This document shows positions 1-8,884 of a DNA stretch of 64,000 bases, in pieces. The stretch is from Pseudovibrio brasiliensis (GTDB lineage Bacteria > Pseudomonadota > Alphaproteobacteria > Rhizobiales > Stappiaceae), in contig NZ_CP074130.1 in the NCBI RefSeq assembly GCF_018282095.1, forward strand, positions 1-64,000, in the 5' to 3' direction. The first letter of the stretch is position 1. The number at the start of each line of letters is the position of its first letter. Made by a program: the position numbers and the translations under genes. Below the pieces are notes generated by a model, which was not told where the DNA came from, made no database searches, and worked only from the letters and a program-made list of their open reading frames with translations.

Positions 1-1095
1 ATGCTGCAAACAGACACAATTACCAGATTTCGTAAGCTTAACGCGGATGCTCTGGCAAGCCAAAAACTTGCTAGTTCCCCCCTCCCCTCTCAAGTTGATA
101 AGTCTACACTGTCGCTCGTTGTGAAGAGGGTCTGCCCTGTCTTAGGTGTTACTGGTACAGCCTACCATGTGCTTGATATTCTCTTAGGACTGGTCAAAGA
201 GAAGGATCTGGGGGAAGGCCAATCACCTGTGGTTGCTATCTCGAATAGGAGACTTGCAGACTATGTAAGCCGTAGTGAGCGGTCAGTTATGCGGGCTCTT
301 AAGAAACTGGTTGAAGTTGGCCTGCTCGCCTACAAGGATAGTGGGAATGGTCGGCGTTTTGAGAACAGCCGTGGTGAAGCCTATGGATTGGATCTCTCAC
401 CAGCTTGCAAAAGACTTGATGAGCTGCGTAAGCGAGCAGATGATTACAAGACCCATCTTGAGGCCGAGAGGGCTTTAAAACGTAAGAGCAAAGGTCTAGT
501 GCGGGCAATCAGTGATGCCTGTGCTGAGCTGTCAAACCAGGGCGAGCTAGCTCAAGCTGAAGAACTTCAACAACGTGTTGTCGCAATTATGGAGTCACCT
601 CAAGCCATAGCTGATAAAATGACATTCTTGTCTGAGCTGTATGAAGAGGTGTTAGATAAAGCAGCAAGTGAACTTCAACAATGTGAGAGTATGCCTGAAG
701 ATCAGCCTGCAGTATCAGAGCAAGATCAGAGCGCTTGTGACAGAGAACACGAAGCGACCGGCAATAATGAGATCTCCATTGAAGTTCTTGCGCACGCGCT
801 CACAATGACCACCGAACATTTCATTCGACCAATACGGAGTTGGGATGATCTGAGAGGTGAAGCAAATTCATTGCGCCTTGCAATCGGATTGAGTGAGTTG
901 GCTTGGCAGAAAGCTGTTCGTTCACTTGGTCTAAATCTCGCTGCCGCTTGCCTTGCTGTTGTAGTTGAGAAGGTGCTGAGGGAACCTGAGCGATTGAGTA
1001 GACCAGCTGGGTACTTCAATGGCATGGTTGAAAAGGGTCAGACTGGGGATCTCAACCTTAATAGAACAATCTGGAGCCTTGCACGGAGGAACTGA
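1..1095 (+). CDS. repC: Plasmid replication initiator, RepC family
   Basis: Initiator protein that starts replication of repABC-type plasmids; in this class the origin lies inside the repC coding sequence. The 364 residues are close to the usual length of about 400. The N-terminal half carries the family's winged-helix region, including NRRLADYVSRSERSVMRAL near residues 82-102, and the C-terminal segment (about 265-364) contains the RPAGYFNGMVEKG stretch typical of the end of RepC. The ATG is the first base of the window, so the start is plausible but upstream context is missing, and the partner genes repA and repB are not visible. No T-rich terminator follows directly; a 20-bp palindrome lies 89 bp downstream. 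Confidence 0.88.
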   Translation: MLQTDTITRFRKLNADALASQKLASSPLPSQVDKSTLSLVVKRVCPVLGVTGTAYHVLDILLGLVKEKDLGEGQSPVVAISNRRLADYVSRSERSVMRALKKLVEVGLLAYKDSGNGRRFENSRGEAYGLDLSPACKRLDELRKRADDYKTHLEAERALKRKSKGLVRAISDACAELSNQGELAQAEELQQRVVAIMESPQAIADKMTFLSELYEEVLDKAASELQQCESMPEDQPAVSEQDQSACDREHEATGNNEISIEVLAHALTMTTEHFIRPIRSWDDLRGEANSLRLAIGLSELAWQKAVRSLGLNLAAACLAVVVEKVLREPERLSRPAGYFNGMVEKGQTGDLNLNRTIWSLARRN

Positions 1096-1183
1096 ACCTT
1101 TTCAAATGGGTAATATTGTCTTTGGTTCTTACTTTCAAATAAGAAAAATCTTATCTCGTTGTAATGTTTGGTTTTTTCAGAAG

Positions 1184-1203
1184 AATTTTACAGCTGTAAA
1201 ATT
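1184..1203. promoter_or_regulatory. 20-bp perfect palindrome downstream of repC
   Basis: AATTTTACAGCTGTAAAATT is perfectly self-complementary and sits in an AT-rich spacer between repC and leader L1. It could be an operator or a weak bidirectional terminator. No gene overlaps it. The rest of 1096-1260 shows nothing I can name. Confidence 0.5.
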
Positions 1204-1259
1204 TGAAGTTCTTTTGCTTCTGCAAAAATATTGCTGTTGCCGCTGGAATTGGCAGGTTA

Positions 1260-1417
1260 GATCTGTGCTGCGCCCGCGCCGGTAAAGGCAACCTGCAAGC
1301 AGGCATCCAGTCCACCTTCATCCACTCGCTTTGCTCGTTCCTTGCAGCTGGTCCCCTTCGATCTGGATGACCTTGACCGGCACTCCGGCCCTTCTTTGAC
1401 AGGAGGAATGAAACGGA
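1260..1417 (+). promoter_or_regulatory. Structured leader L1 (L-type repeat)
   Basis: Non-coding repeat upstream of the C5 methyltransferase. Nested inverted repeats: CCGGTAAAGG (1279-1288) with CCTTGACCGG (1371-1380, one mismatch), ATCCAG (1305-1310) with CTGGAT (1363-1368), and CCTGC (1292-1296) with GCAGG (1299-1303). It ends in the shared box starting TTGACA at 1396 and running to AAACGGA at 1417. Close copies occur at 2885, 42300 and 44251, where paired stem bases change together. Confidence 0.75.
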
Positions 1418-1432
1418 TTTTAGGGGTGCGAG

Positions 1433-2812
1433 ATGCCAACCATCGTGAATACTAAAGTGAGTCTGAACAAGGGCCGCAAAAGGGTCTGGATTGAAGGCGA
1501 AAAACTAAGACGCGAAGGCATCGAAGCTGGACAGTACTATGATCTGACAGTTGAGGGAGAACAGCTTGTTCTTACCATTAATGACTTCGGAGCTCGGAAA
1601 GTCAGCCGCCGCAAAAAAGGGAGCATCATCAATCCTGTCATTGATCTGACTGCCTCTGAAGTTGCTGAGCTATTCTCTGACGCACAGATGATCAGGGTTG
1701 TGATCAAGGATCAACAGATCACTATCTGCGCCCATCATAAAGACAAGCGCATTGAAGAGCGTGTCTCTCGCTTGATGCATAAACTAAACAACAAGGAGCC
1801 ATTGGATGTTTGCTCCCTCTTTCATGGCGGTGGTGTTCTTGATGCTGCAATCCATGACGGCTTAGAGCAAACGGGACTTAAGAGCCGCCTTGCTGTTGCG
1901 GTAGAAATTGAACCAGAATATCTGGCAAGCTCAATGAGAAACAACGCCTTCTGGGATAGCAAAAGCATTGCTATTGAAGGTCCGATTGAAGCCGTGAATC
2001 TTGGCAAGTCCCCTGCCCCAGCTTCGATACTTCTCGCTGGTTTGCCATGCTCTGGCGCAAGCAAATCAGGCCGAGCGAAAAACAAGCTTCAATTTGCTGA
2101 AAGTCATGATACCGCCGGTGCAATGTTTTTTCGTTTTCTCCAATTCGTTCAAGCTGTGAATCCAACCATAATCATAATAGAACAGGTGCCTGAATTTTCC
2201 GATACTGCAAGCATGGCCGTCATTCGTTCAGTCCTTGGATCTCTTGGTTACAACCTCTCTGAGCGTGTTTTTGAAGGAAATGAGTTTGGTGCCTTGGAAG
2301 CTCGCAAACGCCTTTGTGTGGTTGCTATGACAGAAGGCCTTGAGCTTCTGGATCTGGATAGTGTTGAGCCACTGTTTCAAAAGCCAGCAACCCTCAATGA
2401 GATCTTAGAGCCGATCCCTTCTGATAGTGAGCGTTGGAAGGATCTTGATTACTTGGCAAAAAAAGAAGTCCGCGATATGGCTGCAGGGAAAGGCTTCAAG
2501 CGACAGCTCTTGAATGCAAGTGCTGAAGCTTGTGGAACCATTGGCCGAGGCTATGCCAAATACCGCAGCACTGAACCCTTCCTGAAGCACCCAACCGATG
2601 AGAAGCTGTCTCGACTGTTTACTCCACTGGAACACGCACGAGTAAAGTGCATCCCAGAAAAGATGATTGAGGGCCTGTCATCAACAACAGCTCACGAGGT
2701 GCTTGGACAGTCTATCATCTTTCCGGTGTTTCAGGCCGTTGCTGCCTATCTGGGGAAGACACTGCTACGCCAATTTGGGACCCCATACGAACAGCTTCCA
2801 TTAGCGGCATAG
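1433..2812 (+). CDS. C5-cytosine DNA methyltransferase-like protein
   Basis: Probable DNA (cytosine-5-) methyltransferase, which would methylate plasmid DNA and protect it from host restriction. Motif I appears as DVCSLFHGGG (about residues 125-134), the catalytic motif IV as GLPCSGAS with Cys206, motif VI as IIIIEQVPEF with Glu250, and motif VIII as LEARKRLCVVA near 293. The motif IV context is PCSG rather than the usual PCQ/PCP, so activity is not certain. About 120 residues precede motif I, including a basic RRKKG stretch; this N-terminal extension is unusual. The gene stands alone behind leader L1 and ends at a terminator. No cognate restriction gene is adjacent, consistent with an orphan, protective role. 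Confidence 0.8.
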   Translation: MPTIVNTKVSLNKGRKRVWIEGEKLRREGIEAGQYYDLTVEGEQLVLTINDFGARKVSRRKKGSIINPVIDLTASEVAELFSDAQMIRVVIKDQQITICAHHKDKRIEERVSRLMHKLNNKEPLDVCSLFHGGGVLDAAIHDGLEQTGLKSRLAVAVEIEPEYLASSMRNNAFWDSKSIAIEGPIEAVNLGKSPAPASILLAGLPCSGASKSGRAKNKLQFAESHDTAGAMFFRFLQFVQAVNPTIIIIEQVPEFSDTASMAVIRSVLGSLGYNLSERVFEGNEFGALEARKRLCVVAMTEGLELLDLDSVEPLFQKPATLNEILEPIPSDSERWKDLDYLAKKEVRDMAAGKGFKRQLLNASAEACGTIGRGYAKYRSTEPFLKHPTDEKLSRLFTPLEHARVKCIPEKMIEGLSSTTAHEVLGQSIIFPVFQAVAAYLGKTLLRQFGTPYEQLPLAA

Positions 2813-2837
2813 ATCCCAACCCGTTCTAAATTTTTTG

Positions 2838-2867
2838 AGGTCAGCTAATAGCTGGCCTTTCTTTTTG
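2838..2867 (+). terminator. Rho-independent terminator after the methyltransferase
   Basis: Hairpin GGTCAGCT-aat-AGCTGGCC (one mismatch) followed by a T-rich run, 26 bp after the methyltransferase stop codon. Confidence 0.8.
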
Positions 2868-2884
2868 TCTTCTAAAGCTCTTTC

Positions 2885-3000
2885 AGATTTGTGCTGCGCC
2901 CGCGCCGGTAAAGGCGACCTGCAAGCAGGCATCCAGCCCACCTTCATCCACTCGCTTTGCTCGTTCCTTGCAGCTGGTTCCCTTCGGTCCGGATGACCTG
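2885..3000 (+). promoter_or_regulatory. Structured leader L2 (truncated L-type repeat)
   Basis: Nearly identical to L1 over about 110 bp, with only scattered substitutions, but the copy stops after the ATCCAG/CCGGAT arm and lacks the TTGACA...AAACGG box. The downstream reading frame begins within or immediately after it, so the 3' part of the leader has been replaced by coding sequence. Confidence 0.7.
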
Positions 3001-4087
3001 TCAGCCTCACAGCTTTGATGATCAGTTCGTGATACCAGCATTGCAAGCGCAGTTGGATTTATTCAGACCCTCAGACCAAAACAACAATGTTTTCTACTCC
3101 GCACCGGTCGTGGATCTGGATGACTATGACAACATCATCGTTTGCATATCTGGAGGCAAAGATAGCATTGCCTGTTTGCTGCAGCTGGATGATCTTGGGG
3201 CGGACAAATCCAAAATTGAACTCTGGCATCATGACGTTGACGGAGCAGAAGGTTCGACGCTCATGGACTGGAGTTTCATGCGAGACTACAACCGGCATCT
3301 TGCACGAGATTTCAACATACCGGTTTACTTCTCATGGCTGGAAGGTGGCTTTGAAGCAGAGATGTTAAAGCAAGACAGTTTCAGTAAACCGCATAAGGTT
3401 GAGACACCTGCAGGGCTGCTCACACTATCCAGGAACACCAATAGAGCGAAGCCTGCTACCCGTCGCCGCTTTCCGCAAGTTGGCGCGGATCTTAAAACCC
3501 GATGGTGTTCAAGTGTGCTGAAGATTGATGTTGGCAGACGAGCTTTGACCAATCAGCAGCGTTTCAATGACAAGAAAGTACTGTTCATCACTGGAGAGCG
3601 AAGAGAAGAGTCTGCGAACCGCTCAAAATACAATCAGTTTGAACCGCATACCAACTCAAACAATGTTCGCCAAGTCGATGCGTGGCGACCAGTGCTGCAC
3701 TGGACAAAGGAGCAGATCTGGGATGCGCTTCAGCGTCATAGCGTACTTGCTCCCGTTCCGTATCGTCTCGGCTGGAGCCGGTCATCATGCATGACATGCA
3801 TCTTTAATGGCGCTCGGATCTGGGCAACCATCAAAGAGCACTTTCCAGACCGCCTTGAAGCGATAGCAGCTTATGAGCAGATGTTTGGTACTACGATTTC
3901 ACGGCAGGGTTTGAACGTGCTGGAGCTGGCAAGCAAGGCGAGGCCGATCAAGATTGAAGATGCTGAAGCTTTGAAGCAGGCTTTGAGTGAACGTTATGAG
4001 CTACCAGTTTTTGCAGCTGAAGCCGAAGGGCAGGGGTGGAGCTTACCTGCAGGGGCTTATGGGAAAGAGGGCTGCGGAGCTTCATGA
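2993..4087 (+). CDS. PAPS-reductase/PP-loop ATPase family protein (DndC/phage-type)
   Basis: Adenosine-nucleotide alpha-hydrolase of the phosphoadenosine-phosphosulfate-reductase superfamily. The PP-loop SGGKDS lies near residue 53, and a C-terminal cysteine pair (SSCMTCIF) could bind a metal cluster. Such proteins occur on phages and plasmids, some in DNA-sulfur modification (DndC), but no other dnd gene is present, so the substrate is unknown. ATG 2993 is the only in-frame ATG before the conserved region; GTG 3029 is an alternative and TTG 2957 would extend into the leader repeat. No convincing ribosome-binding site precedes any of them. Its position behind an L-type leader groups it with the leading-region genes. 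Confidence 0.72.
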   Translation: MTCQPHSFDDQFVIPALQAQLDLFRPSDQNNNVFYSAPVVDLDDYDNIIVCISGGKDSIACLLQLDDLGADKSKIELWHHDVDGAEGSTLMDWSFMRDYNRHLARDFNIPVYFSWLEGGFEAEMLKQDSFSKPHKVETPAGLLTLSRNTNRAKPATRRRFPQVGADLKTRWCSSVLKIDVGRRALTNQQRFNDKKVLFITGERREESANRSKYNQFEPHTNSNNVRQVDAWRPVLHWTKEQIWDALQRHSVLAPVPYRLGWSRSSCMTCIFNGARIWATIKEHFPDRLEAIAAYEQMFGTTISRQGLNVLELASKARPIKIEDAEALKQALSERYELPVFAAEAEGQGWSLPAGAYGKEGCGAS

Positions 4088-4111
4088 CTCTCACGTGAAG
4101 AGTCTGCTTTT
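4086..4111 (+). terminator. Terminator overlapping the PAPS-reductase-like stop
   Basis: GACTCT (4086-4091), loop, AGAGTC (4099-4104), then TGCTTTT. The stem begins inside the stop codon of the preceding gene. Confidence 0.75.
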
Positions 4112-4232
4112 CTCGTTGTGAAAGACTCGGTTATTTTATAGACTGTAGATATGCAGAGGGCGCCCTGATTGCTCAGAGCGCCCCAAAACGAAGCTGGATA
4201 TCTTGCAGGATTATTGCTTCGCACTGCTTTCG

Positions 4233-4352
4233 TTATGAAAGGGTCAGGTTCATTGAGAGCCTGATCCATTCAAACACCACCTCAAATTTCATATCAAAAC
4301 TGAGACGGTCAAACAGCTCCCCGAGCATTGGGGCGTAGCTGAGTAGTTTCAT
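4233..4352 (-). CDS. Candidate 39-residue small protein
   Basis: Short leftward frame (begins MKLLSYAPML) preceded by the strong Shine-Dalgarno-like GAAAGGAAAC about 4 bases before the ATG. The product is amphipathic and matches no family I know. Support is the ribosome-binding site and start context only, which resemble those of the 36-residue frame at 45842-45952. The remainder of 4112-4668 shows no other gene; it separates the convergent ends of the PAPS-reductase-like and topoisomerase genes. Confidence 0.4.
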   Translation of the reverse strand: MKLLSYAPMLGELFDRLSFDMKFEVVFEWIRLSMNLTLS

Positions 4353-4668
4353 AAGTTTCCTTTCGTGTAGTTAGTTTTGCCTCTTACATTTTTAGGGTGC
4401 GACTCAGGACTGCAACTTTCAACCCCCTTTCGTCTGCAGAGCGCGGTTATCCAGATTTTGAAGGCTGCAGCCCAGAAATAGCACCTCTTCAGATTGAAAG
4501 GCTGCTTCTGTTTTGGCTTTGTTCTCTAGTTGATTCTTCTGCTGATTAGCAGAAATTACCCAACTTTATTGCCAGCGATAATTCATTAATCGCACACTGA
4601 AGTTTAAGTCATGTTGCAATAGACCCTGTTATTCTTAGCCCATTAATGTAAGCAATGACCTCTTGCCG

Positions 4669-6903
4669 CTATTTCTTTTTGAACATTTTATCTAGCAGGG
4701 CTTTGGCAACCTTGGGGGATACCTTGTCTGGATAGCCTTTAGGCTTCTTGACTTTGCCTTCCTCTACGAACTTAGAAATCCACTTCATCTGGCTCTCACT
4801 GGCAAAGTTGTTAGCGTCAATCCAGCTGCTAAGCGCTTTTGCTGAGCCTTTGGCCGCATCTGGAAGCGGCTGAGATAAGCGCTCAGCTATAGACAAGGCA
4901 AACTTGAGCTGTGCTGGACTTGGTGCCGACGGCTCTTCTGTTCGTTCTTTCATTGGTCCAAGATATGCTCGCAAGGTGTCATAGCTTGCCAGATCTTTAC
5001 GGGTTAAACGCTTGCCTTCGCGCTCCGCTTTACCTTTAGCGGCTTTGACCATAGCAGGGCTCGGTTTACGCTGAATATCAAGCTGCTGGCCTTGTTCACC
5101 AAGAACATCAATAGCGGTCGCTGCAGAGTTGCAAATTTCATGGATGATTTCATCAGCACCGGCACGACCACTCACAATGTCATCAAGCCGAGCTTCCATT
5201 GTTGCGGTGGTCGCTGGATCAAGGAGTGAGGGACACCGACCTTGCAAAAGGTGGTAGAGCTGCATAGCCGTATCGCTTGCAAAGAGTTTGCCCTTGGAGA
5301 CAGTAAGAAAGCCTTGCTTCTTCAAACCTTCAATTATGGTGTCTCTGGTTGCCGGAGTTCCAATGCCCTTGGCTTCCTTCAGCCGTGCCCGCTGGCCTTC
5401 ATCTTCAACAAACCTCCATGCGTTTTGCATGGCTTCAATCAAAGAACCTTCCGTGTAACGGGCTGGTGCCTTTGTCTTCTTCGCATCAATCCTGACAGCC
5501 GAGATCCCTACGCCTTCACCGTCTCGAACCTGAGGAAGTTCTGCCTCGCTATCTGAGGACGGTTTGTCCTCGATGAACTCACTGTAAACAGCCCGCCAGC
5601 CTGGATGGATTGTCGAGCGGCCAACTGTCTTGAAGACAACAGCCTGACTGTTCACCGGCACATTGATAGCAATCTGTGTCTGGTGATATTCATAATCAGG
5701 GCCTAGAGAGGCAAGGAATGTTTTGGCTATGAAATCAAATAGCTTTTGCTCATCAGCGTTTAGCCCTGCAATGATTTTTGCAAACTGCTCGATCACAGCT
5801 GGGTTGGGGATGATGGCATGATGAGATTCACCAGCTAGTCCGGCATCTGAGAACACACCGCGTTTGCCTGTCCGGATCGTTGGAGCCTGCCAGTCGAGAT
5901 CCTTCACATAGCCGCCGCCAACAAGAGCAGCAAATACAGCGCTTGCTCCCTCAACCATGTTCTCAGGAAGGTAGCGCACCGCAGCGCGAGGGTAGGTTGT
6001 CAGCTTGTGGATCTCGTAAAGAGCCTGCGCAACGTCTAGTGTTTTCTTTGCCGTCCATCCCCATTTTGCAGCTTGCTTTTGCAAGCTTGGAAGATCAACG
6101 GGTTTGCCTGGAGCCTGACGCCGGTTTTCCTGTGTGACGCTGGCTGGACCATGCCAGCCGGTTGCTGCAGCAGCGATTGCTTCAGCCTTAGCCTTTTCAA
6201 AATAACGCTCGCTATCTGCAGGTCGGTGGTGAAGCTGGAACACTCCATGTTCACCTTGAACATCTGCAGTCAGTTCAAAGTAATCTCGTGGCTTGAAGTC
6301 GGAAAGCTCTTGCTCCCGCCTGCAGACAACTCCAAGTGTTGGGGTGCGAACACGGCCAATGCCAATAACAGCACGCACACCGGTGGGGACCAGTTTGGTC
6401 GTTGCGGTTCTGGTCAGACTAAGATTGAAAACCTGATCGGCCTGAGCGCGGGCAACTGCAGCATCATAAAGCGGCTGATACTCCGTATTGGGCTTGGCTG
6501 AGGCAAAGGCTGCGCAAAGCGTCTTTTCATCTTCTGCCGTAAACATAGCTCGCAGAACACGGCCCTTATAGCCGTAAAAATGCAAAAGGTTTTCACCAAT
6601 CGCCTGAACTTCGCGGTCACAGTCTGTTGCAATGATGACCTGATCGGCACTGCCTAAGGCTCGCTTGATTTTATCAAGGCGCTCACCCTTACCGCTGGTT
6701 CTGTCAGCAACCAGCCCATACCGGCCACCTTGCGGGCGCAGCAGATCTGAAGACCATGCTTTCCAATCCGGATTGGCTTCTTCAGGAGATTGAAGCCGCA
6801 GCAAGTGTCCTTGTGCCGCCAGCACCTCTCCATATCGAGATCCAACGGCCCTCATGACATTACGGGCTTGCGAGGGTTTTTCTGTAATGACGATTGATTT
6901 CAT
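4669..6903 (-). CDS. topB: DNA topoisomerase III-like type IA topoisomerase
   Basis: Type IA topoisomerase that relaxes or decatenates DNA through a transient 5'-phosphotyrosine; plasmid versions (TopB/TraE-like) often help replication or conjugative transfer. The Toprim domain shows IVITEKPSQA at residues 4-13 and ATDCDRE with Asp94 and Asp96 (most relatives have DPDRE). GIGRVRTPTLG lies near 181-191 and the catalytic tyrosine is Tyr304 in LTTYPRA. At 744 residues it is close to full length, with a lysine-rich C-terminal tail after about residue 620 in place of zinc fingers. It reads leftward as a single gene. Confidence 0.92.
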   Translation of the reverse strand: MKSIVITEKPSQARNVMRAVGSRYGEVLAAQGHLLRLQSPEEANPDWKAWSSDLLRPQGGRYGLVADRTSGKGERLDKIKRALGSADQVIIATDCDREVQAIGENLLHFYGYKGRVLRAMFTAEDEKTLCAAFASAKPNTEYQPLYDAAVARAQADQVFNLSLTRTATTKLVPTGVRAVIGIGRVRTPTLGVVCRREQELSDFKPRDYFELTADVQGEHGVFQLHHRPADSERYFEKAKAEAIAAAATGWHGPASVTQENRRQAPGKPVDLPSLQKQAAKWGWTAKKTLDVAQALYEIHKLTTYPRAAVRYLPENMVEGASAVFAALVGGGYVKDLDWQAPTIRTGKRGVFSDAGLAGESHHAIIPNPAVIEQFAKIIAGLNADEQKLFDFIAKTFLASLGPDYEYHQTQIAINVPVNSQAVVFKTVGRSTIHPGWRAVYSEFIEDKPSSDSEAELPQVRDGEGVGISAVRIDAKKTKAPARYTEGSLIEAMQNAWRFVEDEGQRARLKEAKGIGTPATRDTIIEGLKKQGFLTVSKGKLFASDTAMQLYHLLQGRCPSLLDPATTATMEARLDDIVSGRAGADEIIHEICNSAATAIDVLGEQGQQLDIQRKPSPAMVKAAKGKAEREGKRLTRKDLASYDTLRAYLGPMKERTEEPSAPSPAQLKFALSIAERLSQPLPDAAKGSAKALSSWIDANNFASESQMKWISKFVEEGKVKKPKGYPDKVSPKVAKALLDKMFKKK

Positions 6904-7327
6904 GGTGCCCCATGCAACTAAAATGGTTTATTTTGCGCGTGCTCGAAAAGGTGATTTCTTGAAAGTCTTCAGAGCGGAGGAGGCAACCCCAATCTAATTT
7001 TCAATCGTCCAGATTCTAGTTGATGAGCGTGAAACCATGCAACCGTGAAAGATGAAATTCAGTGTGCAAACCTGTTTCAAGCTGCAGCTGGAGAAGCGCC
7101 GACAGAGGAATAGCGTGTGTTTACTAGCAGGGCCTCCATGCTCCGCATTCCGCGCCCAGCTATCCAACCCACCCATTGCTTAGCCTAGTTCTGATCCTGA
7201 CGGCTCATATCTAGGGAACACCCAAGTGCATGCACTTGGATGCACAAATTTCAGTTGCAATTTCTCAAAACTACATTTATCAAAATATGCAATATACGAA
7301 TAATGATATTCATATAACGGGTATTTG
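6904..7327. other. Divergent intergenic region
   Basis: 424 bp between the leftward topoisomerase and the rightward XRE gene. It holds the CCAAGTGCATGCACTTGG palindrome (7222-7239) and a smaller GAATA-atga-TATTC inverted repeat just before the XRE start. No convincing gene. Confidence 0.5.
7222..7239. promoter_or_regulatory. 18-bp perfect palindromic operator candidate
   Basis: CCAAGTGCATGCACTTGG is perfectly self-complementary and is followed by another TGCAC half-site. It lies about 90 bp before the XRE regulator gene, a sensible place for its autoregulatory operator. Confidence 0.6.
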
Positions 7328-8422
7328 ATGGCACTTAAAGAACAGCGCAACAAGGCAAACCGCACTCAGAAGCAGATGGCTGAAGAGCTGGGGATCTCTC
7401 AATCTGCTTATTCCAGGTGGGAGAAAGATCCTGATGGCCTTGATGGGTATCAGCTGGCGGATCTAGCTAAGATCTTGGGCTGTGCGCCACGAGACTTGCG
7501 AACGGATTCTGCAAGAGCTGCTGTCCAAAAAAAACAGGATCATCTTGAGGAGCTTGCGGAAGAGACTAGGGTCGTAAAGCATGAGATGCCGGTCGGGACG
7601 TTGAAGCTTGTGATGCAGGGCGGTGCTTATGAATACCCGATCAGCGATGGTGTCTTCTCCTCAATACGAAATCAGCTAGATCAAGAAGAGCTGAACTCTG
7701 ACTTCGCCAGGAACAAAAACGTTCTGACATTCCAGACGCTCAATAACAAAGAGCTGCTCGTGAACATTGAACGCCTAAAATCGTTGGACGTGGTTTATTT
7801 ACTGGATCAAGACCCGCCTACGATGTTCCATCCAGTGATTTACTTTCTGATAGAGGAAATTCAGGAAGAGTGGGACCAAATGGGGCCGGTCGGAGAAGAG
7901 TTGCTAGAAGGCCTTACTGAGCAGCGATTAGCGGATATGTCCGATGAGGACTATGTAAAAGTAAGCTTCTATCAGAAGTTCAATTGTCTGGATGAGCAAA
8001 CCCAAGACGCGATGCTGGAGCATGAATCTCAGTTTCATGTGAGGGGTGATGAGCAAAGCGGTAGCTATTTGCTCGATGACACAACTGCTGATGATCTGGA
8101 AATGGCGCGTATGAGCATTGATATGGGCCAACGGTTGGGTTTCATCGAAGTCCAGCATTGGGAGGAGGGGCCGTTCAGGATGATCAACTTCCAGCATTCA
8201 GATCTGATTGAGATTCCGCTCGTGAGGTTTGACAGGATTTTGGCCGAAAACTCAGGTGCAGAACCTCCAGTGCCAGAGATCCCGAGCAAAGAAATGACTG
8301 ATTTGATCGGCGGGCCAATTTTGGTGGGGCAATCAGGGTCAGTTGCGGATGATCAAGAACCGCAGGATGCAAAGATCATTCAGTTCTCAAGCGTGTACCG
8401 AAAAAACGAAGATAAAAATTGA
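7328..8422 (+). CDS. XRE-family HTH regulator with long C-terminal domain
   Basis: DNA-binding regulator. Residues 3-60 form a Cro/C1-type helix-turn-helix (KQMAEELGISQSAYSRWEK), so it probably binds the palindrome upstream. The remaining 300 residues are acidic and unassigned; they do not look like a peptidase or a ligand-binding domain I recognise. The ATG at 7328 is chosen over the overlapping TTG at 7325. The gene at 8480 follows 57 bp downstream on the same strand and may be co-transcribed. Confidence 0.75.
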   Translation: MALKEQRNKANRTQKQMAEELGISQSAYSRWEKDPDGLDGYQLADLAKILGCAPRDLRTDSARAAVQKKQDHLEELAEETRVVKHEMPVGTLKLVMQGGAYEYPISDGVFSSIRNQLDQEELNSDFARNKNVLTFQTLNNKELLVNIERLKSLDVVYLLDQDPPTMFHPVIYFLIEEIQEEWDQMGPVGEELLEGLTEQRLADMSDEDYVKVSFYQKFNCLDEQTQDAMLEHESQFHVRGDEQSGSYLLDDTTADDLEMARMSIDMGQRLGFIEVQHWEEGPFRMINFQHSDLIEIPLVRFDRILAENSGAEPPVPEIPSKEMTDLIGGPILVGQSGSVADDQEPQDAKIIQFSSVYRKNEDKN

Positions 8423-8479
8423 GGGCAGGGGGCTTTGCAGCGGGCAGGCTTCAAAGTTGCCGATCAGAGAGATTGTTTT

Positions 8480-8884
8480 ATGTCAGATGAAAAGACTTAT
8501 TCCACTAAGGAAATTGGCGCTGAGTTTTCTCAGTTCTTGCTGAAGCTGATGCGGGCCGTAAATCGTCAGGAACCGGATGCTCATTTGTATGAAAATTCGA
8601 AGCGATTGGCGTCTCTGTTTGAGATGATGTGCTGCGCTGATGATAAGGTGACGTTTACTAAAGTTACAGAGCGGACCGTGAAAAATCTGATCCCGAACGA
8701 GGATTTGAGTGATCGGGATATTGAGAAGTTAAACGTTGCAACTGACGCGGTAGGATTTTGGTTGGAATGTTTGTCTTCAGATCCAGCTGCAAAAGGGCGT
8801 CGGTCTCAAAAGTGGATGTCTTTCAAGCAAAGCTATGAGCAGTACCAAGCTGATTTGAAGTGGAATAAGGGCACATCTGCCTAG
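8480..8884 (+). CDS. Hypothetical protein
   Basis: 134-residue, mostly helical soluble protein of unknown function (begins MSDEKTYSTKEIGAEF). The ATG at 8480 has a purine-rich CAGAGAGA about 7 bases upstream. Short spacing to the XRE regulator suggests a two-gene unit. No motif recognised. Confidence 0.6.
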   Translation: MSDEKTYSTKEIGAEFSQFLLKLMRAVNRQEPDAHLYENSKRLASLFEMMCCADDKVTFTKVTERTVKNLIPNEDLSDRDIEKLNVATDAVGFWLECLSSDPAAKGRRSQKWMSFKQSYEQYQADLKWNKGTSA

